Below the pieces are notes generated by a model. It was not told where the DNA came from. It saw only the letters and a program-made list of their open reading frames with translations, and did not search any database. Below are positions 43,961-53,742 of a DNA stretch of 64,000 bases, one piece after another (positions within the stretch are counted from its first letter, which is position 1; each line of letters begins with the position of its first letter). The stretch comes from CAZZKF01 sp964654995. GTDB taxonomy: Bacteria > Pseudomonadota > Alphaproteobacteria > CAZZKF01. The stretch is from positions 108,986-172,985 of the forward strand of contig CAZZKF010000001.1 of assembly GCA_964654995.1 (NCBI GenBank). The letters are read 5' to 3'. The position numbers and the translations under genes are program-made.

Positions 43961-44554
43961 GTGGACATCATCGAAGCCAAGGAGCAGATGCGCGCGGCGG
44001 CACGGCTGCGCCGGGCGGAAGCCTTCGAGGCCGCCGGCCACGAGGCCGCCAACCGGGTCGCCGGTCTGGTGGCGGGTCATTTCGAGGTCGAGCCCGGCGA
44101 GGTGGTGGCCGGCTATTTCCCGGTCCGCGAGGAACTGGATCCGCGCCCGACCCTGCATGCCCTGGCGGAGAAGGGGGCGGAGCCGGCGCTGCCGGTCATC
44201 GTCGAGCGCGGCCAGCCGCTGATCTTTCGCGCCTGGCATGAGGATGACGCCCTGGCGCCCGGCAATTACGGCATCCCGGTGCCGCCCGCCTCGGCACCGG
44301 AAGTGGTGCCGCGTTTTCTTCTGGTGCCGCTGCTGGCGTTCGATGAGGCCGGATACCGGCTCGGCTACGGCGCCGGCTATTACGATCGCACCCTGCGGCT
44401 GCTCCGCGGCGAGGGCGGGCCGGTGCGCGCCGTCGGCCTGGCGTTTGCCGTCCAGAAGGTCGATGCGGTGCCCCATCACGACGGCGATCAGCGCCTCGAC
44501 TGGGTGGTGACCGAGGCCGGAATCATCGATTGCAGCGGGCAGGACGCATCGTGA
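43961..44554 (+). CDS. 5-formyltetrahydrofolate cyclo-ligase
   Basis: 197 residues. Converts 5-formyl-THF to 5,10-methenyl-THF with ATP. The basic N-terminus KEQMRAAARLRR and the LGYGAGYYDRTL ATP-site motif are diagnostic. I take GTG 43961 as start because it sits right before the conserved N-terminus; an ATG at 43922 would add 13 residues. The stop overlaps the next start by four bases (GTGA). Confidence 0.92.
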   Translation: MDIIEAKEQMRAAARLRRAEAFEAAGHEAANRVAGLVAGHFEVEPGEVVAGYFPVREELDPRPTLHALAEKGAEPALPVIVERGQPLIFRAWHEDDALAPGNYGIPVPPASAPEVVPRFLLVPLLAFDEAGYRLGYGAGYYDRTLRLLRGEGGPVRAVGLAFAVQKVDAVPHHDGDQRLDWVVTEAGIIDCSGQDAS

Positions 44555-45363
44555 GGGTCCTGTTCATCGGCGATATCGTCGGCCGTTCGGGCCGCGAGGC
44601 GGTGGAACGGTTCCTGCCCGGCCTGCGCGACGCGTGGAAGCTCGATTTCGTCGTCGCCAACGGCGAGAACGCGGCCGCCGGCTTTGGCATCACCGCCAAG
44701 ATCTGTGCCCAGTTCTATGCCGCCGGCATCGACGTGATTACGGGCGGCAATCACAGCTGGGATCAGCGCGACATCATCGGCTATATCGACGGCGATCCCA
44801 GGCTGTTGCGGCCCCTCAACTATCCCCGCGGCACGCCGGGGCGCGGCGCCGGCGTCTTCGAGACGGCTTCGGGCGCCAGGGTGGCGGTGATCAATCCGAT
44901 GGGACGCGTGTTCATGGACGCGCTCGACGATCCCTTTGCTGCGGTCGAGGCGGAGCTGAACACCTGTCGGCTCGGCCACAATGTCGATTTCGTGCTCATC
45001 GACGTTCATGCCGAAGCGACCAGCGAGAAAATGGCGATGGGCCAGTTCGCCGATGGCCGCGCCTCGCTGGTGGTCGGCACCCATTCCCATGTGCCGACGG
45101 CGGATGCGCAGATCCTGCCGCGTGGCACTGCCTATCAGACGGACGCCGGCATGTGCGGGGATTACGATTCGGTGATCGGCATGGACAAGGACGAACCCTT
45201 GCGCCGGTTCACCCGCAAGATCTCCGGCGGCCGCATGACCCCGGCGCTCGGCGAAGCCACCTTTTGCGCCGTCTTTGTCGAAACCGACGATGCCACGGGC
45301 CTCGCCCGGCGCATCGCGCCGGTGCGCCTCGGCGGGCGGCTGAGCGAAACCCGCCCGGATTGA
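44551..45363 (+). CDS. ymdB: YmdB-like metallophosphoesterase (TIGR00282 family)
   Basis: 270 residues. Starts with GTG overlapping the previous stop. Metal-binding motifs LFIGDIVGRSGREA, NGENAA, GGNHSWD, DVHAEATSEK and VGTHSHVPTAD are complete. Members hydrolyse 2',3'-cyclic nucleotides; in Bacillus the homologue affects development and biofilm. The fold and motifs are firm, the cellular role in this organism is unknown. Confidence 0.92.
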   Translation: MRVLFIGDIVGRSGREAVERFLPGLRDAWKLDFVVANGENAAAGFGITAKICAQFYAAGIDVITGGNHSWDQRDIIGYIDGDPRLLRPLNYPRGTPGRGAGVFETASGARVAVINPMGRVFMDALDDPFAAVEAELNTCRLGHNVDFVLIDVHAEATSEKMAMGQFADGRASLVVGTHSHVPTADAQILPRGTAYQTDAGMCGDYDSVIGMDKDEPLRRFTRKISGGRMTPALGEATFCAVFVETDDATGLARRIAPVRLGGRLSETRPD

Positions 45364-45375
45364 GCAGACGACAGC

Positions 45376-45391
45376 CGCCCGGGCTCGGGCG
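45376..45391. terminator. hairpin between convergent ymdB and chemoreceptor genes
   Basis: CGCCCG-GGCT-CGGGCG is a perfect 6-bp stem with a 4-base loop filling the 28 bp between the two stops. There is no T-run, so it may be only a weak bidirectional terminator or an mRNA 3'-end structure. Confidence 0.35.
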
Positions 45392-47608
45392 TTACGCCGA
45401 TTTCACCCGCTCGAGGAAGGTCTCGACATTGTGCTTGACCGATTCCGACAGCTTTTCCAGGTCCGAGGCTGCCGCCGAGACCTGCTCTGCCGACGATCCG
45501 GTTTCCGCCGCTCCACTCGACATATAGGTGATCTGCGAGGTGATTTCGGTGCTCGCCGAGGCGACCTCGTGGACGTTTCTGGAAATGTCGGAGGTGGTCG
45601 TGCTCTGCTCCTCGACGGCGGCCGCGATCGAGCCCGAGATGTCGCTGACCTGCGCGATCACCTGGCCGATGCCCTGGATGGCCTCGACGGACTCGTCGAT
45701 CACCGCCTGCATGCCGGTGATCTGACTGCCGATTTCCTCGGTCGCCTTGGCTGTCTGATTGGCGAGGTTCTTGACCTCGGAAGCGACCACGGCAAAGCCC
45801 TTGCCGGCTTCGCCGGCCCGTGCCGCCTCGATGGTGGCATTCAGCGCCAAGAGGTTGGTCTGTGAGGAAATGTCGTTGATCAGGTCGAGCACGTCGCCGA
45901 TCCTCTGCGCCGATTCCTTCAGATCATTGACCGAGCGGTCGGTTTTTTCAGTCATTTCGACGGCGCTTCTGACGACGTCGGCGGCCTGCTGAACCTGGCG
46001 CGATATCTCGTTGATCGACGAATTCAGCTCCTCCGCCGCCGAGGCCACCGAGTTGACGTTGGTCGAGGTCTGCTCGGCCGCCGAGGCGACGGTGCCCGCC
46101 TGTTCGCTGGTCTGCGAGGCGGTTGCGGTCATGCTGCCGGCGGTATTTTGCATTTCCGTTGCCGCTGCTGCCAGGGTGTTGAGCGCTTCGTTCATTTCCG
46201 ATTCGAATTCGGCGATGAACTGGGCGATGCGTTGAGCCCGGGCCTCGCGCGCCTCGGCCTCGGCGCGTTCGCGTTCCATCTGCTGGCGCTCGCGCTCGCG
46301 TTCCTGCTTTTCGTGCTCCTCGCGTTCGGCCGCGGCGATGCGCGCTTCCTCCTCGAGCCGCTCGCGTTCGATGGCGTTGTCCTTGAACACCTGCACGGCC
46401 TTGGCCATTTCGCCGATCTCGTCGGTCCGTTCCCGGGCCGGCACGACCACCGTCGTGTCGCCGTCGGCCAGCTTGCGCATGGCCGTCGTCATGGCGGTGA
46501 TGGGGACGACGATGGAACGGGCCGTGAAGATGACGATCGCTGCGGCGATCGCCAGGCCGCTGATCAGCAGAACCCAGATGATGGTCAGCAGGGAACTGGT
46601 CTCCTCGGCGCTGGCCTTGCCGTCCTCGACCAGCAGGTTCCTCTGGTTCCCCGACATGCCGCCGTGCCGGGCGCCATCCTCGCCCTTGACGCCGGCCAGG
46701 ACATCGAGGATTTTGCCGGCCCGCGGTGCCGCTTCGGTGACCAGAATGTAGTTGGCCATGTTCCACCGGTCGGACGAGCGGATTTCGAACATCTTTGCCG
46801 GCAGCGGCGCAAACTCGGCGCGGGCCGCCGCATAGGCGTCGAACGCGCGTCTCTGGGCGCGGGTGAACAGCGCCGTCTTGGTGCCGAGATCGCCGAACCG
46901 GCGCTCATTCTTGGCCCAGGATTTCCGGAAGGCGTCCCAGTATTTGACATCGCCGGACAGGAGATAGGCGCGAATATTGGCCAGACTGATGGCGGTCGAG
47001 CCGCGCACGTCGGCCATGATGCCGAGCAGATTCTTGCGCGTCGCGCTGGCGCCCTGCTTGAATTCGGCGTTAATCATGTTGGTGATTTCGCGGAACATGA
47101 CGTCGGCGCGCGGCGCCGCCTCGGTCAGGAGTATTTTCAGGGCCGGCTGTTCATCGGGACTGTGGGCGATGGCTTCGACCTTGGCCTGCGCCTGTCTGAA
47201 CTCGGCGATGGTGGCCTTGACGTCGGTCCAGCGCTGAACATTGGCCGGATTGGTCCAGTTCTTCGACAGCTTGTCAAGGTCGGACGAGACCTTGTCGATA
47301 TCGCGCCAGACCGCCGCCCGCCGGGCCTTGAAGGTCTCGTTGCCGGTCAGCATCCAGCCCCGCAGCGCTGCCAGTGAGGCATTGATGTTGTTGACCAGAT
47401 TGGCGCTGGCGATCGCCGTCGGGACCCGCAGGTCGACAATGCGCGCGGTGCGCTGCGACAGGTCCCCGACGTTGACGATGGTCGTCGCACTGACGACGAC
47501 CAGAATCAGGCAGACAGCGGCAAACCCGAGGATCATCCGGTTGCGGATGTTCAGATTCTGCACCCACGTAAGCGGTGTCAGCACTTTGGTCCAGTTGAGA
47601 TTGTTCAT
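45392..47608 (-). CDS. methyl-accepting chemotaxis protein
   Basis: 738 residues. Membrane helix about 27-48, a periplasmic helical sensor domain of some 290 residues, a second membrane helix near 343-368, HAMP domain, a highly charged helix (EREEHEKQERERERQQMERE), and a C-terminal signalling domain whose hairpin tip contains AARAGEAGKGFAVVASEVKN around residue 590-615. It senses an unknown ligand and signals to CheA. ATG 47608 with GGAG upstream is preferred to the GTG directly before it. It is alone, with no che genes nearby, so it is an orphan receptor in this window. Confidence 0.94.
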   Translation of the reverse strand: MNNLNWTKVLTPLTWVQNLNIRNRMILGFAAVCLILVVVSATTIVNVGDLSQRTARIVDLRVPTAIASANLVNNINASLAALRGWMLTGNETFKARRAAVWRDIDKVSSDLDKLSKNWTNPANVQRWTDVKATIAEFRQAQAKVEAIAHSPDEQPALKILLTEAAPRADVMFREITNMINAEFKQGASATRKNLLGIMADVRGSTAISLANIRAYLLSGDVKYWDAFRKSWAKNERRFGDLGTKTALFTRAQRRAFDAYAAARAEFAPLPAKMFEIRSSDRWNMANYILVTEAAPRAGKILDVLAGVKGEDGARHGGMSGNQRNLLVEDGKASAEETSSLLTIIWVLLISGLAIAAAIVIFTARSIVVPITAMTTAMRKLADGDTTVVVPARERTDEIGEMAKAVQVFKDNAIERERLEEEARIAAAEREEHEKQERERERQQMERERAEAEAREARAQRIAQFIAEFESEMNEALNTLAAAATEMQNTAGSMTATASQTSEQAGTVASAAEQTSTNVNSVASAAEELNSSINEISRQVQQAADVVRSAVEMTEKTDRSVNDLKESAQRIGDVLDLINDISSQTNLLALNATIEAARAGEAGKGFAVVASEVKNLANQTAKATEEIGSQITGMQAVIDESVEAIQGIGQVIAQVSDISGSIAAAVEEQSTTTSDISRNVHEVASASTEITSQITYMSSGAAETGSSAEQVSAAASDLEKLSESVKHNVETFLERVKSA

Positions 47609-48221
47609 CACCCCGTAACTCCATATCGAATGCCGTCTTCACCAGCCGGCGGGCGGGAAAGGCAAGCGATCGAAAGGCCGGGCCGGCCTGATCGGGGCTC
47701 AGGTCGTTCGAGATTTTCTGTCGACGGTCAGCGGCGCGGACGCCGTGCGTGTCGGTCCTGAAATATCGAATCGAGTTGAGACATGGTCTCGCAAGCACCC
47801 CGAGCTCATCGAGCTCTTTCCCCTGGTTCACACCCCGATCTCTATTGGAGAACCATTTAAAAACCGTAAAACACTTATGGTAATTAGAATTATTCTACGG
47901 TCTTCGGATGCCGTACAGTAATCTGCCGTCATGCGAGCGTCGGTTCGAGCAAAGGCTGCAAGACCTCGAGGCCAAGGCGCCGGCTTCCCGGATCCGATGG
48001 ACGGGACGGGCAAGGAAAGACGCAACGGGCCGGAATGTCGATGGCCGATCGGGCCGACTTGGTGCGGGCAACACCGTGCGCCAAGCCCCAATGTTGCCAT
48101 ATTGGTTTGCTACACGTATTAAATGCCTCGCATAACACCATATCTGGTATAAGTTTGGGGCTGAAATCCCTGTTGTAGGGGCTGCCAGCCCCCTTGTCAG
48201 TGAAAGCCGGAACCTCCTGTC
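47609..48221. other. intergenic region between divergent chemoreceptor and yebC genes
   Basis: 613 bp. The middle (about 47850-47905) is an AT-rich island in otherwise GC-rich DNA, a likely promoter site for the leftward chemoreceptor. Short open frames exist but have no ribosome-binding site or protein-like composition. Toward yebC, TGGTATAAG near 48146-48154 could be a -10 box, TCCCTGTTGTAGGG lies at 48167-48180, and GGGGCT-GCC-AGCCCC forms a small hairpin at 48178-48192. Confidence 0.5.
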
Positions 48222-48968
48222 ATGGCGGGACATTCCCAGTTCAAGAACATCATGTATCGCAAGGGCGCTCAGGATGCGAAGCGCTCGAAGATCTTCAGCA
48301 AGCTGTCGCGCGAAATCACGGTGGCGGCGCGCAGCGGCCTGCCCGAGCCGGACAAGAATCCGCGGCTTCGCGCCGCCATCCAGAATGCCCGCAAGATGAG
48401 CATGCCCAAGGACAACATCGAACGCGCCATCAAGCGGGCCCTGGGAAATGAGGCGGACACCTTCGAGGAGGTGCGTTACGAAGGCTTCGGCCCCGGCGGC
48501 ACGGCGATTATCGTCGATGGCCTGACGGATAACCGCAACCGCACCGCCGCCGAGGTGCGCTCGGCCTTTCAGAAGCATGGTGGCAGCCTCGGGGCAACGG
48601 GGAGCGTCTCCTACCTCTTCGACCGGGTCGGGCTGATTCGCTATCCGGCCGACGCCGGATCCGCCGACGACATTTTCGAGGCGGCGCTGGAAGCCGGGGC
48701 CGACGATTGCGTCAGCGGTGCCGACGGCCACGAGATCTATTGTGCGGCGGACGCCCTCAACACGGTGCGCGAGGCGCTGGAGGCCCGGCTTGGCGAGGCC
48801 GAGGAATCGGGTCTGGTCTGGCGGCCCCAGACCACGGTGTCGATCAGCGAGGATCAGGCCGCCACCCTGTTCCGGCTGCTCGAGGCGCTTGACGACAACG
48901 ACGACGTTCAGAAGGTCTTTTCCAATTTCGAGGTCGCCGAAGACGTCATGCGCAAGCTCGGCGGCTGA
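48222..48968 (+). CDS. yebC: YebC/PmpR family transcriptional or translational regulator
   Basis: 248 residues. N-terminus MAGHSQFKNIMYRKGAQDAKR and motifs KDNIERAIKRALG, YEGFGPGGTAIIVDGLTDNRNRT are those of YebC. Homologues bind DNA upstream of target genes, and recent work links the family to relief of ribosome stalling. It precedes ruvC by 19 bp, the normal proteobacterial order, so it is likely co-transcribed with ruvCAB. Confidence 0.96.
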   Translation: MAGHSQFKNIMYRKGAQDAKRSKIFSKLSREITVAARSGLPEPDKNPRLRAAIQNARKMSMPKDNIERAIKRALGNEADTFEEVRYEGFGPGGTAIIVDGLTDNRNRTAAEVRSAFQKHGGSLGATGSVSYLFDRVGLIRYPADAGSADDIFEAALEAGADDCVSGADGHEIYCAADALNTVREALEARLGEAEESGLVWRPQTTVSISEDQAATLFRLLEALDDNDDVQKVFSNFEVAEDVMRKLGG

Positions 48969-48987
48969 CGGCTCGAGGAACGGACGG

Positions 48988-49530
48988 ATGACTCCCAGCC
49001 AGCGACTTTCCGGCCAGCGACTGCTTGGACTTGATCCCGGGCTGCGCCGCACCGGCTGGGGGGTGATCGAGGTGGCGGGCAACCGCTTGCGCCATCTGGC
49101 CAACGGCGTCGTATGTTCGGATGCGCAGGCCTCCCTGGCCCGTCGCCTGATGCAAATCCACGATGGCCTGCATCAGGTCATCATCGACTGGCAGCCGGAA
49201 TCGGCGGCCGTCGAGGAAACCTTCGTCAACCGCAATCCGGCCTCGACCCTGAAGCTCGGGCAGGTCCGCGGCGTCGTGCTGCTGGTCCCGGCCCTGGCCG
49301 GCCTGCCGGTCGGCGAATATGCGCCGAATGCGGTGAAGAAATCGGTGGTCGGCACCGGCCATGCCGCCAAATGCCAGATCCACGACATGGTGCGCCGGCT
49401 GCTGCCCGGTGTCGAGATCGCCGGCGAGGATGCGGCCGATGCGCTGGCGGTGGCGATTTGCCACGCCCACCACTGTCAGACCGCCGCCCGGATCGAGGCC
49501 GGCGCCCTGCAACACGCTGGTGCGTCATGA
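48988..49530 (+). CDS. ruvC: Holliday junction resolvase RuvC
   Basis: 180 residues. RNase-H-like fold with acidic residues in LLGLDPGLRRTGWG, AVEETFVNRNP and the C-terminal DAADALAVAICHAHH. Cuts Holliday junctions symmetrically with RuvAB. The ATG at 48988 follows CGAGGAACGGACGG. Overlaps ruvA by four bases (ATGA). Confidence 0.96.
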   Translation: MTPSQRLSGQRLLGLDPGLRRTGWGVIEVAGNRLRHLANGVVCSDAQASLARRLMQIHDGLHQVIIDWQPESAAVEETFVNRNPASTLKLGQVRGVVLLVPALAGLPVGEYAPNAVKKSVVGTGHAAKCQIHDMVRRLLPGVEIAGEDAADALAVAICHAHHCQTAARIEAGALQHAGAS

Positions 49531-50135
49531 TCGGCAAGCTGTCGGGCCGCGTCGATTCGATTGCCGACGACCGGGTCCTGATCGATGTCGGCGGCGTCGG
49601 CTATGTGGTGTTCTGCTCGACCCGCACCCTGGCCGCCCTGCCGGCCGCCGGCGAGGCCGCGAGCCTGCTGATCGAGACCCACGTGCGCGAAGATCACATT
49701 CACCTTTATGGCTTTGTCGACGCCATGGAACAGGATTGGTTCACCTTGTTGCAATCAGTGCAGGGGGTCGGCGCGCGCGTTGCGCTCGGCATTCTCTCGG
49801 CGCTGGCGCCGGCCGATCTGGCCCAGGCGATTGCCGCTGGCGAGGCGACGGCGCTGACCCGGGCCAACGGAGTCGGTGCCAAGCTGGCGGCCCGCATCGT
49901 CAATGAGTTGAAGGACAAGGTGACGAATATTGCCGCCTTCCCGGGGGCGGTTGCCGGCGGCGCGCCACCGACGGGCAGCGATCCGGTGACCTCGGATGCG
50001 GTCTCGGCGCTGGTGCATCTCGGCTACCGGCCGAGCGAAGCGATGAGCGCGGTGGCCGCCGCGGCGCGGCGTCACGGCGGTGATGCCGAAGTCGCCGAGA
50101 TCATTCGCGACAGCCTGAAGGAGCTCGCCCGATGA
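49527..50135 (+). CDS. ruvA: Holliday junction branch migration subunit RuvA
   Basis: 202 residues: N-terminal OB fold (MIGKLSGRVDSIADDRVLIDVGGVGY-type start), two helix-hairpin-helix motifs (LLQSVQGVGARVALGIL, LTRANGVGAKLAARIVNEL) and a C-terminal domain III that contacts RuvB. Overlaps ruvC and ruvB by four bases each, so the three are coupled. Confidence 0.96.
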   Translation: MIGKLSGRVDSIADDRVLIDVGGVGYVVFCSTRTLAALPAAGEAASLLIETHVREDHIHLYGFVDAMEQDWFTLLQSVQGVGARVALGILSALAPADLAQAIAAGEATALTRANGVGAKLAARIVNELKDKVTNIAAFPGAVAGGAPPTGSDPVTSDAVSALVHLGYRPSEAMSAVAAAARRHGGDAEVAEIIRDSLKELAR

Positions 50136-51196
50136 CGGCGTCCGAGGTGGATCGTCTGGTCGATGGCCGGGCCGGGGCGGGCGACGCTCTCGATGCCGGC
50201 CTGCGCCCCCAGCGCCTCGACGATTTCATCGGCCAGCGCCAGTCCTGCGAAAATTTGCGGGTGTTCATCGAGGCGGCGCGATCGCGCCGTGAGGCGCTTG
50301 ACCATGTGCTGCTCTACGGCCCGCCGGGGCTCGGCAAGACGACGCTGGCCCAGATCATCGCCCGCGAGCTGGGCGTCAATTTCCGGGCGACCTCGGGGCC
50401 GGTGATTTCCAAGGCCGGGGACCTGGCCGCCCTGCTCACCAATCTGCAGGAACACGATGTCCTGTTCATCGACGAAATTCATCGCCTCAGTCCGGCGGTC
50501 GAGGAAATCCTCTACCCGGCGATGGAGGATTTCGAGCTCGATCTGATCATCGGCGAGGGGCCGGCGGCGCGCTCGGTGCGCATCGACCTGTCGCCCTTTA
50601 CCCTGGTCGGGGCGACCACGCGCTCGGGCCTGATCACCACACCCCTGCGCGAGCGCTTCGGCATTCCCATCCGGCTCGAGTTCTATGACGGCGAGGACAT
50701 GGAGCGGATCGTGCTGCGCGGGGCCCGGGTGCTCGATCTCGACATCACCCCGGACGGCGCCCGCGAGATTGCCAAGCGGGCGCGCGGCACGCCGCGGGTG
50801 GCCGGGCGCCTGCTGCGCCGCCTGCGCGACTTCGCGGCCGTCGCCGGTACCCACCCGATCGATGCCCGGGTGGCGGATCAGGCGCTGGCCCGGCTCGATG
50901 TCGATGTCCGCGGGCTCGATGCCATGGACCGCCGCTACTTGCGCTTCATCGCCGAGGAGTTCGCCGGCGGCCCGGTGGGGGTGGAAACCATCGCCGCGGC
51001 GCTCTCGGAAGCGCGCGATGCGATCGAGGACATCATCGAGCCCTATCTCATCCAGCAGGGCCTGTTGCAGCGCACCACCCGCGGCCGGGTGCTGACCGAC
51101 GCTGCCTTTGGCCATCTCGGCCTCGAGCCGCCGCTCGACAAGGAGGCCGAGCGCCGGCGTGCCCAGCTCGATCTTCTGGGGACGGACGATGTCTGA
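50132..51196 (+). CDS. ruvB: Holliday junction branch migration ATPase RuvB
   Basis: 354 residues. AAA+ motor with Walker A GPPGLGKT at residues 63-70, Walker B LFIDEIHRLS, sensor GATTRSGLITTPLRERFG and a C-terminal winged helix (IEPYLIQQGLLQRTTRGRVLT). Drives branch migration with RuvA. Its end overlaps the ybgC start by eight bases. Confidence 0.97.
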   Translation: MTASEVDRLVDGRAGAGDALDAGLRPQRLDDFIGQRQSCENLRVFIEAARSRREALDHVLLYGPPGLGKTTLAQIIARELGVNFRATSGPVISKAGDLAALLTNLQEHDVLFIDEIHRLSPAVEEILYPAMEDFELDLIIGEGPAARSVRIDLSPFTLVGATTRSGLITTPLRERFGIPIRLEFYDGEDMERIVLRGARVLDLDITPDGAREIAKRARGTPRVAGRLLRRLRDFAAVAGTHPIDARVADQALARLDVDVRGLDAMDRRYLRFIAEEFAGGPVGVETIAAALSEARDAIEDIIEPYLIQQGLLQRTTRGRVLTDAAFGHLGLEPPLDKEAERRRAQLDLLGTDDV

Positions 51197-51686
51197 CGCG
51201 GCACCGATCATGGCGGGCGACCAGGCAGCGCCGACGGCCGATGCCGGCCGCATCGTCGACGGCGAGCATGTGTTGAGCGTGCGCGTCTATTTCGAGGATA
51301 CGGATGCCAGCGGCCTGGTTTATCACGCCAATTATCTGCGCTTCATGGAACGCGGGCGCACCGAGTTCTGCCGGCTTCTCGGCATCGAGCAGTCGATGAT
51401 GATGGCCGATGACCAATACACCGTCTTCGCCCTTCACTCCTGCCGGCTGCGGTTTCTGCGCCCGGCCCGGGTGGATGATGTGCTGGAGATCGTCAGCCGC
51501 GTCGTCGACGTGCGGGCGGCGGCGGTGGATGTCGAGCAGACCATCCGCTGTGCCGATCACGATGTCATGCAGGGTGCCGTGCGGGTTGCCCTGATTGATG
51601 ATGGCGGCCGGCCGCGCCGGCTGCCGCCGGCCATGCGAGACGCCTTTCTTCGGCACAAGTTGCCGCGCCAGCAGACGGAATTGTAA
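51189..51686 (+). CDS. ybgC: YbgC-type acyl-CoA thioesterase of the Tol-Pal cluster
   Basis: 165 residues. Hot-dog fold with VYFEDTDASGLVYHANYLRFMERGR, which holds the catalytic Asp. About 20 residues longer at the N-terminus than the E. coli protein; the first 25 residues look disordered, so a later start is not excluded, but the ATG at 51189 overlaps ruvB as expected for this operon. YbgC family members hydrolyse acyl-CoA or acyl carrier protein thioesters and lie before tolQ in most proteobacteria. Confidence 0.93.
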   Translation: MSDAAPIMAGDQAAPTADAGRIVDGEHVLSVRVYFEDTDASGLVYHANYLRFMERGRTEFCRLLGIEQSMMMADDQYTVFALHSCRLRFLRPARVDDVLEIVSRVVDVRAAAVDVEQTIRCADHDVMQGAVRVALIDDGGRPRRLPPAMRDAFLRHKLPRQQTEL

Positions 51687-51689
51687 ACC

Positions 51690-52414
51690 ATGCCAGAACA
51701 AACCATTCAGGCAGTCGATCTGGGCGGCAAGGTGCCCGATTTTTCCCTGTGGGGGATGTTCAGCCAAGCCGATATCGTCGTCCAGCTGGTGATTGTGCTC
51801 CTGCTGCTCGCCTCGTTCTGGTGCTGGGCGATCATTGTCGAGAAAATCATCCGCTACCGGCGTATCGACGAACAGGCGGATGCCTTCGAAGAGGCCTTCT
51901 GGTCGGGCAATTCCCTCGATGAGCTGTACAAGCGCCTGCAACGCGGCGCCGACCATCCGATGGCGCTGCTGTTCATTGCCGCGATGCGCGAATGGCAGCG
52001 CTCATACGAGGCCGGATCGGTCCAGGGCGGGCCCAGTGCCGCCTTGCAGGAGCGCATCCACAAGGTGATGCGGGTGACCATGAACCGGGAAATCGAGCGC
52101 CTCGAGCGCTATCTCGGCTTTCTTGCCACCGTCGGCTCGACCGCCCCCTTCGTCGGCCTGTTCGGCACGGTGTGGGGCATCATGAACAGCTTTCAGTCGA
52201 TCGCGCTCAGCCACAACACCAGCCTCGCGGTGGTGGCACCGGGGATCGCCGAAGCCCTGTTCGCCACCGCGATGGGGCTGGCGGCGGCGATCCCGGCGGT
52301 GATTGCGTATAACAAGTTCGCCAACGACATGGGCCGCTACACCAATCGCCTCGAGGGTTTCGTCGACGAATTCACGGCGATTCTCTCTCGCCGGCTCGAC
52401 CAGAGGAGAGCATA

Positions 52415-52415
<1 letters not shown>
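51690..52415 (+). CDS. tolQ: Tol-Pal system proton channel subunit TolQ
   Basis: 241 residues with three membrane helices (about 30-50, 140-162, 175-198). The second and third carry FVGLFGTVWGIMNSF and GLAAAIPAVIAYN, the MotA/ExbB/TolQ channel signature. With TolR it uses the proton gradient to energise TolA. Starts three bases after ybgC; TAATG overlap with tolR. Confidence 0.96.
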
Positions 52416-52858
<443 letters not shown>

Positions 52859-52877
52859 GTCAAGCAGGTAACGTCCG

Positions 52878-53702
52878 GTGCGCGAGGGAATCCTCATATC
52901 GGCGGCCCTTCATCTGGCGGCGATCACGCTGGCCATTACCGGGCTGCCCTGGCTCGAGATCGAGCCGCCGGACGTGCCGACGGCGATTCCGGTGGAGATT
53001 GTCAACGTGAAAGAGCTCTCGGCAGCGCCGCGACCCAAGCCGGTGCCACCCCGCAAGGCGCGCAAGCGCAAGGCCGAGCCGGCGCGCCGTGCGGCGTCGC
53101 CGCCGGTGCCCAAGGATGCGGTGCCGACGCTCGCCGAGGCCCGCAAGCCCAAGCCCAAACCGAAGCCCAAGGCGGCTCTGAAGCGTCAGCGCATGACCGC
53201 GCATATCACGCCGCGGGCCAAGCCGAAACCGCCGACCCGCTTCGATCCCGAACGCATCGCCGCGCTGCTCAACAAGATACCGGACGAGGAGGAGGACAAG
53301 CCCGAGCCCGAGGCGGCGCCGGAGGAACGCAAGGAGACCAAGCTGCCGAAAATCCGCAGCCGCGTTGCCGAACTGGATCGTGCCCGCCTGACCGCCAGCC
53401 TGCGCGACGCCATGCGCAGCCAGATCGAGCGCTGCTGGATCATTCCCGCCGGCGCCCGCGATGCCGAGCGGCTGACCATCAAGATCCGCATCTTCCTCAA
53501 TCCCGACGGATCGCTGGCGCGGCCGCCCGAAATCGTCGATCAGGCGCGCATGTATCGGCCCGGCCAGGAATACTTCCGGGTGGCCGCCGAAAGTGCGCGC
53601 CGCGCGGTGCAGAAATGCGCCCCCTTGAAATTGCCCCGCGAGCATTATGATATCTGGCGCGAATCGGAACTCACCTTCGATCCCAGCAAGATGCTGGGAT
53701 GA
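52878..53702 (+). CDS. tolA: cell envelope protein TolA
   Basis: 274 residues, shorter than E. coli TolA (421). GTG start. One N-terminal membrane helix (about 5-25), a proline- and lysine-rich periplasmic arm (PRPKPVPPRKARKRK, EARKPKPKPKPK) in place of the long E. coli helix, and a compact C-terminal TonB-like domain (LRDAMRSQIERCWIIPAGARD, NPDGSLARPPEIVD). Links inner membrane TolQR to Pal and TolB during division. Alphaproteobacterial TolA proteins are often of this shorter type. Confidence 0.92.
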   Translation: MREGILISAALHLAAITLAITGLPWLEIEPPDVPTAIPVEIVNVKELSAAPRPKPVPPRKARKRKAEPARRAASPPVPKDAVPTLAEARKPKPKPKPKAALKRQRMTAHITPRAKPKPPTRFDPERIAALLNKIPDEEEDKPEPEAAPEERKETKLPKIRSRVAELDRARLTASLRDAMRSQIERCWIIPAGARDAERLTIKIRIFLNPDGSLARPPEIVDQARMYRPGQEYFRVAAESARRAVQKCAPLKLPREHYDIWRESELTFDPSKMLG

Positions 53703-53742
53703 ACCCGACATGGAACAGCCGCTCAGGATGACAGGCGCAAGC

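Noticed and set aside
47908..48135. Small open frames in the chemoreceptor-yebC spacer
   Set aside because: No ribosome-binding site, arginine-rich wrong-frame composition and overlap with each other on both strands.
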